Part shown: in pieces, positions 1 through 5,567 of the stretch | Layout: every line of letters begins with the position of its first letter | How positions within the stretch are numbered: position 1 is the first letter of the stretch | Assembly: GCA_009937555.1 (NCBI GenBank) | Contig: JAACFD010000076.1 | Location: 1-8,613, forward strand | Origin: Chlamydiales bacterium | GTDB lineage: Bacteria; Chlamydiota; Chlamydiia; Chlamydiales; JAACFD01 | Length of the DNA: 8,613 nt | Reading direction: 5' to 3' | Notes under the pieces: generated by a model | What the model was told of the DNA's origin: nothing | What the model saw: the letters and a program-made list of their open reading frames with translations, nothing else | The model's database searches: none | Position numbers and translations under genes: made by a program

Positions 1-20
1 CCGAGGAGAAATGACTCATA

Positions 21-60
21 ACTTACTAGGGTAAGACTTAAACAAACTTGCCCTATAAGT
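21..60 (+). repeat. Imperfect hairpin, 14 pairs with one bulge, downstream of queC
   Basis: Positions 21-35 can pair with 47-60. The pairs are ACTTA/TAAGT, a bulged C at 26, TAGGG/CCCTA, one T-G pair (32 with 50) and AAG/CTT, leaving an 11-nt loop. The T-G pair is a legal wobble only in a plus-strand RNA; read on the minus strand it becomes an A-C mismatch. No T-run follows on either strand, so it is not a textbook intrinsic terminator. It lies about 70 nt past the queC stop. It could be the 3' end structure of a plus-strand transcript entering from the left, or a Rho-type end of the queC operon. The pairing is seen directly; any function is inferred. Confidence 0.4.
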
Positions 61-132
61 ATATTATGACAAATTTCGATCAAGACAAAATAAACTCTAT
101 ACAAAGATTATTATAAGGGAAGAAAAAGTGTG

Positions 133-837
133 CTAGGGAGTACTAGCTACTGTGTATGGAAGAGTAAAATCAGGCTGTTCTTTTAGAAAGTCTTCAATCC
201 CTTCGTTTCTTAGCTGACATGCAGGGCAAGTTCCACATCCATGGTGAGGGATACCTTCATAGCAAGTTATTGTTTCCTCTAAGAGATAATTAAGAATACC
301 AAGCTCTTTTGCTAAGTACATATTTTCTTTTTTGGTATTTGTTACCAAAGGTGTTTGGATTGAAAAGTTATCTCTACCTAAGTCAATACGCAAGATTTCT
401 TGCTTAAGGTCAATATACCTTCTAGAGCAGTCCCTATATCCGGAGTTAGCTTCTTCTAACTCCATAACTCCTGTGTATAATTCTTCTACTCCCATGCCAT
501 CTCCATATATAGCAGCTAGTCGAAGCATAAGACCATTACGTCCTAAAACCATTGAGTTTGGAGGAAGGCCATCGTCACTCTCCTCTATTTTTAGCGTATG
601 TCCAATTAGCGAAGAGCGGGTTATTTTCTTTAATACATCAAGTTGCAATACTTCGTGGTCTACCTTCCATTTAGCTGCAATCTTTGCAGCCTGTAGTAAC
701 TCTTGGGTATGCCTTTGCTGGTATGAGAAAGAGAGAGCTAATACAGATTCCGCTCCCCATTTATTAATGGCTAGCTTTAGGCATATTGACGAATCCATAC
801 CACCTGAAAAGAGTACTACCGCTTTTTTTGTAGACAT
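133..837 (-). CDS. queC: 7-cyano-7-deazaguanine (preQ0) synthase QueC
   Basis: QueC converts 7-carboxy-7-deazaguanine to preQ0 using ATP and ammonia. This is a cytoplasmic step in queuosine tRNA modification. The 234-residue protein has normal family length. An N-terminal PP-loop, SGGMDSS at residues 11-17, binds ATP. The C-terminal zinc-site cysteines are all present at C192, C201, C204 and C207 in a CGTCPACQLR context, which is diagnostic for QueC among PP-loop enzymes. The ATG overlaps the stop of the upstream ABC gene by one base (TAATG on the minus strand). A good ribosome-binding site, AAGGGAG, at 844-850 inside the ABC gene sits 6 nt before the start, so translation is probably coupled. 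It is the last gene of the accA-ABC-queC operon. No queD, queE, queF or tgt gene is in this window. The family call is secure. Its membership in a complete de novo pathway is inference. Confidence 0.95.
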   Translation of the reverse strand: MSTKKAVVLFSGGMDSSICLKLAINKWGAESVLALSFSYQQRHTQELLQAAKIAAKWKVDHEVLQLDVLKKITRSSLIGHTLKIEESDDGLPPNSMVLGRNGLMLRLAAIYGDGMGVEELYTGVMELEEANSGYRDCSRRYIDLKQEILRIDLGRDNFSIQTPLVTNTKKENMYLAKELGILNYLLEETITCYEGIPHHGCGTCPACQLRNEGIEDFLKEQPDFTLPYTVASTP

Positions 838-2675
838 TACTTTCTCCCTTCTTTATTCATGGCCTCTTCCCACATCACTTTAAATGGAGGGCAATTTTCT
901 AGTAGATAATCTCTACTCCCCTGCATAAGCTTCTTTCCATCTTGGATATAAATAATCACATCTGCATGCTGAATCGTTGAAAGACGGTGAGCAATAATCA
1001 CTTGAGTAACATGACCTTTTAGACTCTGAATAGCTTGCTGGATTTTCTTTTCACTTACAGAATCAAGAGCAGAGGTTGCTTCATCCATAACTAAAATTGG
1101 TGCCTGCTTCACTAGAGCCCTAGCTATAGCAAGCCTTTGCTGCTGACCACCCGATAAGTTTTTACCGCATTCTTCGAGTAACTCATCGTACTGATTAGTC
1201 AGCTTTTGTATAAACTCATCTGCAAAAGCTCTTTTTGCAGCTTCTTGAACTTGCTCAAGACTATAACCTGCTCCATAGGAAATGTTTTCATAGACTGTGT
1301 CTAAAAACAGGAAAGGTTTCTGAGGTACAAAGGCAATGGCTTCTCTTAGGGATGATTGGGTAATATCCTTAATGGAGACACCATCAACTAATATTTGTCC
1401 CTTTTGAGGGTCATACAGCCTTGGCATCAACTCAACAATAGTTGATTTACCGGCACCAGTAGGCCCTACAATAGCTACTGTTTGTCCCTTTTTCACTTCA
1501 AAACTTAAGTCTTTTAATACCCACTTGTCTTCTTTATAACGAAACCAAACATTTTCAAAGCGAATACTATCTTTAAACTCACTAAGATCCTTGGCATCTT
1601 TAGCATCTTGTACATCTGACTCTAGAGCTAAAACTTCATACATACGCTCTGCTGCAGCCACCCCTCTTTGAATATGAGCATTCTCTTCAGCAAACTTTTT
1701 TACCGGTTCATAGAATAATGAAAGCAAACCAATAAAGACTACAAGTTCAGATAAACTAAGCTTCACTACATACATCCCATACATAAGTATAAGAGATAAG
1801 AAAGCTGAAGAAATTAAATGAACGACGGGTCTTGTAATTGAAGCATACTTAGCATTCTTCTCTTCAAGAGAAGACATTCTTTCATTTTGCTCTTGATACT
1901 TTCTTAAGGTGAACTTCTCCATTACGTAGATTTTCACGGTATGAATTCCCGATAGAAAATCCAGTAAAACAGAAGTAAAACTTTCCTGATTTCGCTGAAT
2001 GCTTTTCGCAACTCTTTTAATAGCTCTTGCAACTAGAGTAATAGCTAATGTTACTATAGGAATACTCCCAAAGACAAGCAGCGATAACCTACCTGATGTA
2101 AGGACGCAGACATATAGCGTGCAGATTAAGTATACAGGGGTCTGAACATAGTTAATTAAAGCTGCATTTATAGCTTCAGCAATAACAGCCGCATCGCCTA
2201 CCACTCTTGATGACAAACTACCTATATTGTAGCGGTGATAGAAAGACATTGGTAGGGATTGAATATGCTTAAAATACTTCAACCTTAATTCAGCTGCTAC
2301 TTTGACTGCCACTTTTCTATTCATGTAGCTATAATAAAATTGAGAAAGCCCCTTAATGGCAGCTACTGATACTAGAAATAAAGCTAAATGTTTAAAGCTA
2401 GCACTTATTCCTAAGTATGCATCCACTTGGTACAATGTATCCCTTATTAGGTTATTTCCCTGTGGAAAAAGCAGTGTATTGATTCCTGACTTTTTAGCTG
2501 CAGCACCTTTTTCTGCAAAAAGCTCAAGAAAGTTTTGTGAACCACTAGTAATTAAGCCTAGTGAAAGCATCTCTAAATAAGAAGCTGCTAATAAACAAAT
2601 CATAGCAAAAAAAGTAACCAATAACAGTGCTAAGGTTTTTCTTTGCTCAAATATAATGGAAAAAAAATACTTCAT
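837..2675 (-). CDS. msbA: MsbA-type ABC exporter, fused membrane and ATPase domains
   Basis: This is a half-size exporter of the ABCB/MsbA family that should act as an inner-membrane homodimer. By analogy with MsbA and its conserved place beside accA, it probably flips lipid A or another lipid. Residues 1-330 form the membrane domain, with hydrophobic helices near 14-36, 94-112, 172-215 and 285-320. The loop between the first two helices (about 40-90) is long for the family. The nucleotide-binding domain has Walker A GPTGAGKST (404-412), Q-loop Q452, signature LSGGQ (507-511), Walker B ILVMDE (527-532), D-loop SALD (535-538) and switch H563, all intact. It starts 2 nt after the accA stop with no convincing ribosome-binding site, so translation is probably coupled to accA. 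Its 3' end carries the queC ribosome-binding site. The exporter fold is certain. The lipid substrate is inferred, and drug or peptide export cannot be excluded. Confidence 0.9.
   Translation of the reverse strand: MKYFFSIIFEQRKTLALLLVTFFAMICLLAASYLEMLSLGLITSGSQNFLELFAEKGAAAKKSGINTLLFPQGNNLIRDTLYQVDAYLGISASFKHLALFLVSVAAIKGLSQFYYSYMNRKVAVKVAAELRLKYFKHIQSLPMSFYHRYNIGSLSSRVVGDAAVIAEAINAALINYVQTPVYLICTLYVCVLTSGRLSLLVFGSIPIVTLAITLVARAIKRVAKSIQRNQESFTSVLLDFLSGIHTVKIYVMEKFTLRKYQEQNERMSSLEEKNAKYASITRPVVHLISSAFLSLILMYGMYVVKLSLSELVVFIGLLSLFYEPVKKFAEENAHIQRGVAAAERMYEVLALESDVQDAKDAKDLSEFKDSIRFENVWFRYKEDKWVLKDLSFEVKKGQTVAIVGPTGAGKSTIVELMPRLYDPQKGQILVDGVSIKDITQSSLREAIAFVPQKPFLFLDTVYENISYGAGYSLEQVQEAAKRAFADEFIQKLTNQYDELLEECGKNLSGGQQQRLAIARALVKQAPILVMDEATSALDSVSEKKIQQAIQSLKGHVTQVIIAHRLSTIQHADVIIYIQDGKKLMQGSRDYLLENCPPFKVMWEEAMNKEGRK
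844..850 (-). promoter_or_regulatory. Ribosome-binding site of queC inside the ABC gene
   Basis: The minus strand reads AAGGGAG here, 6 nt before the queC ATG, and lies within the last codons of the ABC exporter. Together with the TAATG stop-start overlap it suggests re-initiation by ribosomes finishing the ABC gene. It supports the start at 837. Confidence 0.7.
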
Positions 2676-2677
2676 GC

Positions 2678-3643
2678 TTACGATTCTTGTACTTGAAATT
2701 CGCCCATATTTCTAAATTTTTGATAACGAAGTTCTAAAAGCTCATCTTTAGATAGTTTCTTCAGCGCATCATAGCGGCTTAAGACATAATCTTTCAAAGT
2801 ATCGTACATTAATTTAGGGTCATGGTGAGCACCACCTAAAGGCTCTTCAATAATCGCATCAATAATTCTAAATTCTAATAAATCTTCAGCATTTAACTTT
2901 AGAGCCGCTGCTGCTTCTTCTTTTTTAGCTACGTCTTTCCACAGTATAGATGCGCAACCTTCAGGAGAAATAACTGAGTAATAGGCATGCTCAAGCATCC
3001 CAATAGCATCTCCCACTCCAATACCTAAAGCTCCCCCAGAAGCTCCTTCACCAATAACAACTACAATAACAGGAGTCTCTATCCCGGCCATTTCCTTTAG
3101 GTTATTAGCAATAGCCCAACCTTGGCCGCGCTCTTCAGCTGTAAGCCCACAAAATGCTCCCTGGGTATCAAGTAGAGATAAGACTGGTATAGAAAATTTC
3201 TCAGCTAGTTTCATTAACCTCAAGGCCTTTCTAAATCCTTCGGGGTTAACACAGCCAAAGTTATGTTTTAAACGGCTCTCAGTATCTTTGCCTTTTTCTT
3301 GAGCGATAAGCATAAACTTTTGGCCTGCTATATGGGCAATACCACCAACTAATGCCTGATCGTCAGCGTATAATCTATCTCCGCATAGTTCCTGGAAATC
3401 TTCACAAATATGTTCAATATAGTCTAAAGCCTTAGGACGAGCTGAATGTCTACAGATAAGAACTCTTTGCCATGGGGTAAGATTAGCGTAGACTTTTCGC
3501 TTCAGGGCAAGAAGCTTTTTTTCAAGACGGAGAACTTCTTTATTATCGAGAAAGTGATCTTTCTTCTCTTTGCTCTCAACGCGAAGTTGAGCTATCATTT
3601 TCTCGTATTCAAAAATTTCCTTTTCATGAGGCAAGGGATCCAT
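2678..3643 (-). CDS. accA: Acetyl-CoA carboxylase carboxyltransferase subunit alpha
   Basis: AccA pairs with AccD to transfer carboxyl from carboxybiotin to acetyl-CoA, making malonyl-CoA for fatty acid synthesis in the cytoplasm. The 321 residues match the usual length (about 319 in E. coli). Family landmarks are LTPWQRVLICRHSARP (56-70), FQELCGDRLYADDQALVGG (83-101), NPEGFRKALRLMKLAEKF (133-150), AEERGQGWAIANNLKEMAG (169-187), the GEGASGGALGIGVGD loop (198-212) and YSVISPEGCASILWK (222-236). The N-terminus resembles my memory of Chlamydia AccA, which supports this ATG although no strong ribosome-binding site precedes it. The normally conserved DTPGAYPG segment reads DTQGAFCG at 159-166. It is the first gene of a three-gene operon. 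accD, accB and accC are not in the window, which is usual for organisms with dispersed acc genes. Confidence 0.95.
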   Translation of the reverse strand: MDPLPHEKEIFEYEKMIAQLRVESKEKKDHFLDNKEVLRLEKKLLALKRKVYANLTPWQRVLICRHSARPKALDYIEHICEDFQELCGDRLYADDQALVGGIAHIAGQKFMLIAQEKGKDTESRLKHNFGCVNPEGFRKALRLMKLAEKFSIPVLSLLDTQGAFCGLTAEERGQGWAIANNLKEMAGIETPVIVVVIGEGASGGALGIGVGDAIGMLEHAYYSVISPEGCASILWKDVAKKEEAAAALKLNAEDLLEFRIIDAIIEEPLGGAHHDPKLMYDTLKDYVLSRYDALKKLSKDELLELRYQKFRNMGEFQVQES

Positions 3644-3675
3644 GCAAAACCCAGTGTTAAATTAGCTCAAAGAGC

Positions 3676-3684
3676 AGTATAACA
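3676..3684 (-). promoter_or_regulatory. Candidate extended -10 promoter of accA-ABC-queC
   Basis: The minus strand reads TGTTATACT, an extended -10 (TGn followed by TATACT, one mismatch to TATAAT). It would start transcription near 3669, about 26 nt before accA. No good -35 lies 16-18 nt upstream, which is tolerable for an extended -10. It lies just downstream, in minus-strand terms, of the 3691-3720 hairpin, so the operon could be expressed independently of the upstream transpeptidase gene. Confidence 0.4.
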
Positions 3685-3690
3685 AAGAAG

Positions 3691-3720
3691 CTTATTCTTG
3701 TGCCTTAAAAAAAGAATAAG
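3691..3720 (-). terminator. Hairpin between the transpeptidase gene and accA, weak terminator candidate
   Basis: CTTATTCTT (3691-3699) and AAGAATAAG (3712-3720) form a perfect 9-bp inverted repeat with a 12-nt loop, starting 7 nt past the transpeptidase stop. On the minus strand the stem is followed by CTTCTTTGTT, which is only moderately T-rich, and the stem has few G-C pairs. The position right after a stop codon suits a terminator, but it is weak and may leak into accA. Confidence 0.45.
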
Positions 3721-3726
3721 AATTAC

Positions 3727-4716
3727 TTAAGCTACAGGTTTAGCTCTGATTATTTCCCCAGAATCTGTGATTGAATCAAAATAATCATTTACAATCTCAA
3801 TCTCAGTAGGACGGGTTAAGACAATTGAAAAAATTTCTTCAATATCTTGTGAAGGTAAACGGATACAGCCATCTCCGTGGAACTTTCCTATTCCAGTTAG
3901 ATCTTCTGTCCAGTTATTGTTTTTGCTGTCTTTTGTCCAAGGAGCACCATGGATACCAAAGCCTTTAGCAGGTCTTGTAGCGCCAGCTACTTCTTTACCA
4001 AAAGGAATCCATCTTGTTCCAAAGACTTTCATCATTTCGACACGCTCATCTTTAAAGAAGCCCATCACCCCAGGTTTATAAACAGCTACTTTATCACCAA
4101 GTGTATAACGTCCTAGTGGGGTTAACGTTCCTGAAGGACTCTTAGGATCAGGACGACCTAAACCAACATCATATGTCTTTAATAAAACAGGAGCCTGCCC
4201 TTCTTCTTGATAAGAAAACCACATCTTACATCTTGAAACGTCAACTTTTAAATGAAAGGTGATATCTTTTTCAGGATCCAAGACATTAAAGTAATCGCCA
4301 TTTACTACATTTTGAGTAAAGTAGTCTGACTTTTTATTCAGTGAGCGCGCGATAAAATGTCTTGATGTTTTGTAGTGTGAAGCATAGTCAGCAATCCATG
4401 CTGGTCGACCTTTAAGCCATGAAACATAGGAAGAGTACTTTACTGTTTTTACGATAGGTAGTTTTGGCATACCAATGTTAAAAAGCTCTTCAACTCGATC
4501 TTCAGTTGGAAGCCCTTGAGCAGGCTGAGTAGTTGAGATAATAGCATCAGTACTTGTCTTTTCATCAGAAGAGACTCCAAGCTGCTCTGTCTGCTTACTT
4601 GTCGAATTTTGAGAATCACTAGATGAATTTTTCGATTTCTTAATTACAGCTAAAGCTATAGAACCAAATAAAAACACACCGATAATCAGTACAATTCTTG
4701 GAAATGAAAAATTCAT
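3727..4716 (-). CDS. Membrane-anchored YkuD-family L,D-transpeptidase
   Basis: L,D-transpeptidases use an active-site cysteine to make 3-3 peptidoglycan cross-links or attach proteins to peptidoglycan in the periplasm. The 329-residue protein has a hydrophobic signal anchor (about 7-24) followed by KK, then a Ser/Thr-rich low-complexity linker (about 27-68). The YkuD domain covers roughly 150-310. It contains GLGRPDPKSPSGTLTPLGRY (185-204, the substrate-loop region of the family), the FGIHGAP histidine motif (H256) and the HGDGCIRL catalytic motif with C284 and R286. The usual Ser/Thr two residues before the GC is glycine (G281). There is no lipobox and no LysM repeat that I can recognise. 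A strong AGGGAG ribosome-binding site 6 nt upstream fixes the start. The gene is probably monocistronic, between a terminator upstream and a hairpin downstream. The fold and catalytic residues are clear. Whether it cross-links peptidoglycan or tethers a protein cannot be told. Confidence 0.88.
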   Translation of the reverse strand: MNFSFPRIVLIIGVFLFGSIALAVIKKSKNSSSDSQNSTSKQTEQLGVSSDEKTSTDAIISTTQPAQGLPTEDRVEELFNIGMPKLPIVKTVKYSSYVSWLKGRPAWIADYASHYKTSRHFIARSLNKKSDYFTQNVVNGDYFNVLDPEKDITFHLKVDVSRCKMWFSYQEEGQAPVLLKTYDVGLGRPDPKSPSGTLTPLGRYTLGDKVAVYKPGVMGFFKDERVEMMKVFGTRWIPFGKEVAGATRPAKGFGIHGAPWTKDSKNNNWTEDLTGIGKFHGDGCIRLPSQDIEEIFSIVLTRPTEIEIVNDYFDSITDSGEIIRAKPVA

Positions 4717-4722
4717 GAAGGA

Positions 4723-4728
4723 CTCCCT
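4723..4728 (-). promoter_or_regulatory. Ribosome-binding site of the L,D-transpeptidase gene
   Basis: AGGGAG on the minus strand lies 6 nt before the ATG at 4716. It is the clearest ribosome-binding site of an independent transcript in the window and supports the chosen start. Confidence 0.7.
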
Positions 4729-4767
4729 AGGACTTGATCTTAATTACACTATCACTAAATAGGGCTC

Positions 4768-4796
4768 ATTATTGACGATTGATACAATAAATGCAA
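4768..4796 (-). promoter_or_regulatory. Candidate promoter of the L,D-transpeptidase gene
   Basis: On the minus strand a -35-like TTGCAT (4791-4796) is separated by exactly 17 nt from AATAAT (4768-4773), which matches TATAAT in five of six positions. Transcription would start near 4761, giving a leader of about 45 nt. The -35 is poor (three of six), so this is a tentative call from spacing and position. Confidence 0.3.
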
Positions 4797-4839
4797 CCAC
4801 CAGCATGAGCAAGTAGGTTTTACAAAATAACTTAAATAC

Positions 4840-4879
4840 AAAAAAAATTGAGAATAAGCTTAATCTTATTCTCAATTTT
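4840..4879 (-). terminator. Intrinsic terminator of the HU/IHF gene
   Basis: AAAATTGAGAATAAG (4844-4858) and CTTATTCTCAATTTT (4865-4879) form a perfect 15-bp inverted repeat with a 6-nt loop. On the minus strand the stem is followed directly by eight T residues (A at 4840-4847 on the plus strand, partly overlapping the stem). It begins about 50 nt past the HU stop. This is the strongest terminator in the window and separates HU from the transpeptidase gene. Confidence 0.85.
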
Positions 4880-4929
4880 CTATTCTCATAAGATAACATC
4901 TGCTCTTAAGCAGCTTATTTTTAAGCGAC

Positions 4930-5292
4930 TTAGGATCCAAATGGATTAGAAGATGATGATGTGCTTCCGCTTCCTGCTGATACAGTTGTTCTTTCTTCTG
5001 CATTCTCTTCTTCAATTAATCTTCTCATTTTCTTACCTGGAGTAAATTTCACAGCGTTTCTTGCTGGAATGATGATAGGTACAGATGCATTCTTAGGATT
5101 TCTTCCAATTTTTTGTCTTCTTCTAACAACTTCAAAAACTCCAAAATCACGGAATTCTAGTCTGTCGCCAGTCGCTAAGCTTGTTGTCATTTTATCTAGG
5201 AAAGCTTGTACAACCTTACGAACATCGTTTGGGTGCATTTTCTTTTCCTGAGATATTTCACTTATCAATTTTTTCTTTGTCATCGTTCCCAT
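4930..5292 (-). CDS. himD: HU/IHF-family nucleoid DNA-binding protein
   Basis: A small dimeric DNA-bending protein of the HU/IHF family, 120 residues against the usual 90-100. The helical dimerisation part covers about 4-45. The beta-arm signature FGVFEVVRRRQKIGRNPKN runs from 50 to 68, with P66 as the expected intercalating proline. PARNAVKFTPGKKMRRLI (76-93) closes the conserved fold. Residues 95-120 form an acidic then Ser/Gly-rich tail (GSGSTSSSS) not found in typical HU. AAAAGGAG at 5303-5310 is 10 nt from the first ATG and 19 nt from the second (5283), so the first is preferred, as in the M-x-T-MTKKKLIS start I recall from Chlamydia. The gene is probably expressed alone, from its own leader to its own terminator. 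The family is certain. Whether it acts as HU or as a site-preferring IHF is not visible, and the symbol follows chlamydial usage. Confidence 0.93.
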   Translation of the reverse strand: MGTMTKKKLISEISQEKKMHPNDVRKVVQAFLDKMTTSLATGDRLEFRDFGVFEVVRRRQKIGRNPKNASVPIIIPARNAVKFTPGKKMRRLIEEENAEERTTVSAGSGSTSSSSNPFGS

Positions 5293-5302
5293 AACCTAAG
5301 AA

Positions 5303-5310
5303 CTCCTTTT
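5303..5310 (-). promoter_or_regulatory. Ribosome-binding site of the HU/IHF gene
   Basis: AAAAGGAG on the minus strand lies 10 nt before the ATG at 5292. This is slightly long spacing, but it clearly prefers this start over the in-frame ATG nine bases further in. Confidence 0.65.
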
Positions 5311-5343
5311 ATTTTACTTTGGTTAAATTTAAAACTAAACCTT

Positions 5344-5387
5344 ACTAAAAAGCTTTTCTTCCTCGGATACTCCACCAGCTCTTTAAT
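5344..5387 (-). promoter_or_regulatory. Stem-loop in the HU/IHF mRNA leader
   Basis: On the minus strand ATTAAAGAGCT (5377-5387) pairs with AGCTTTTTAGT (5344-5354) over 11 positions, two of them G-U wobbles, enclosing a 22-nt purine-rich loop. The wobbles work only in minus-strand RNA (they are C-A mismatches on the other strand), which fits an element of the HU leader. The stem ends about 33 nt before the ribosome-binding site. No riboswitch or protein-binding family is recognised. A regulatory role is inference. Confidence 0.4.
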
Positions 5388-5433
5388 GTCTCTAGTTTGA
5401 CCCAAATAAGTCATAGTCAAAAACTAATTCACA

Positions 5434-5461
5434 TTAATAGCATGTTGAAAATTTGTTTCAA
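5434..5461 (-). promoter_or_regulatory. Candidate promoter of the HU/IHF gene
   Basis: The minus strand has TTGAAA (5456-5461, five of six to consensus), a 16-nt spacer and TATTAA (5434-5439, four of six). Transcription would start near 5427 and give a leader of about 135 nt that includes the 5344-5387 stem-loop. It is tentative, because the region is AT-rich and such matches occur by chance. Confidence 0.3.
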
Positions 5462-5472
5462 CCTTTTTTTTT
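5444..5472 (+). terminator. Hairpin with T-run oriented to the plus strand
   Basis: GTTGAAA (5444-5450) and TTTCAAC (5456-5462) form a 7-bp stem with a 5-nt loop. One C and then nine T residues (5464-5472) follow on the plus strand. The layout is that of a Rho-independent terminator reading rightward, yet both neighbouring genes run leftward. It overlaps the HU promoter candidate, so the inverted repeat could instead be an operator, or chance in AT-rich DNA. Confidence 0.35.
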
Positions 5473-5567
5473 ATTTTCTTACTTTTTGTGTTGAAATTAT
5501 TTGCTTTTCATTTCTTTTCCAGAGCTACCTCTGCCCCACAAAAGCTTCCTATCCGATTAAAAATAAG

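Larger units (their letters stand above)
5293..5567. other. Intergenic region between tyrS and the HU/IHF gene
   Basis: There is no credible gene in these 275 bases; open frames on the plus strand here lack ribosome-binding sites and run into tyrS antisense. The region holds the HU leader stem-loop, a possible HU promoter and a hairpin plus T-run facing the plus strand. No intrinsic terminator for tyrS is visible: a 5-bp CAGAG/CTCTG stem near 5520-5533 has no T-run in the minus direction. tyrS transcripts may therefore read into the HU gene. Confidence 0.6.

Noticed and set aside
11..34. A short reading frame (M-T-H-N-L-L-G) after GAGGAG, just before and within the 21-60 hairpin, resembling a leader peptide
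   Set aside because: The purine tract is too close to the ATG, the peptide shows no run of a regulatory amino acid, and no plus-strand gene follows.
332..883. A 183-codon open frame on the plus strand antisense to queC
   Set aside because: It lies almost wholly inside the unambiguous queC gene, has no ribosome-binding site and its protein is a low-information mirror of queC codons.
3644..3726. preQ1 riboswitch controlling the operon that contains queC
   Set aside because: No preQ1 aptamer pseudoknot with its C-rich loop and A-rich tail is recognisable here or just before queC, which has no intergenic leader of its own.
4961..5251. A 96-codon plus-strand open frame antisense to the HU/IHF gene
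   Set aside because: It is fully contained in the conserved HU/IHF gene and has no recognisable protein features.
5519..5533. CAGAG/CTCTG stem downstream of tyrS as a terminator
   Set aside because: It has only five pairs, and the minus strand continues with an A-rich rather than T-rich stretch.
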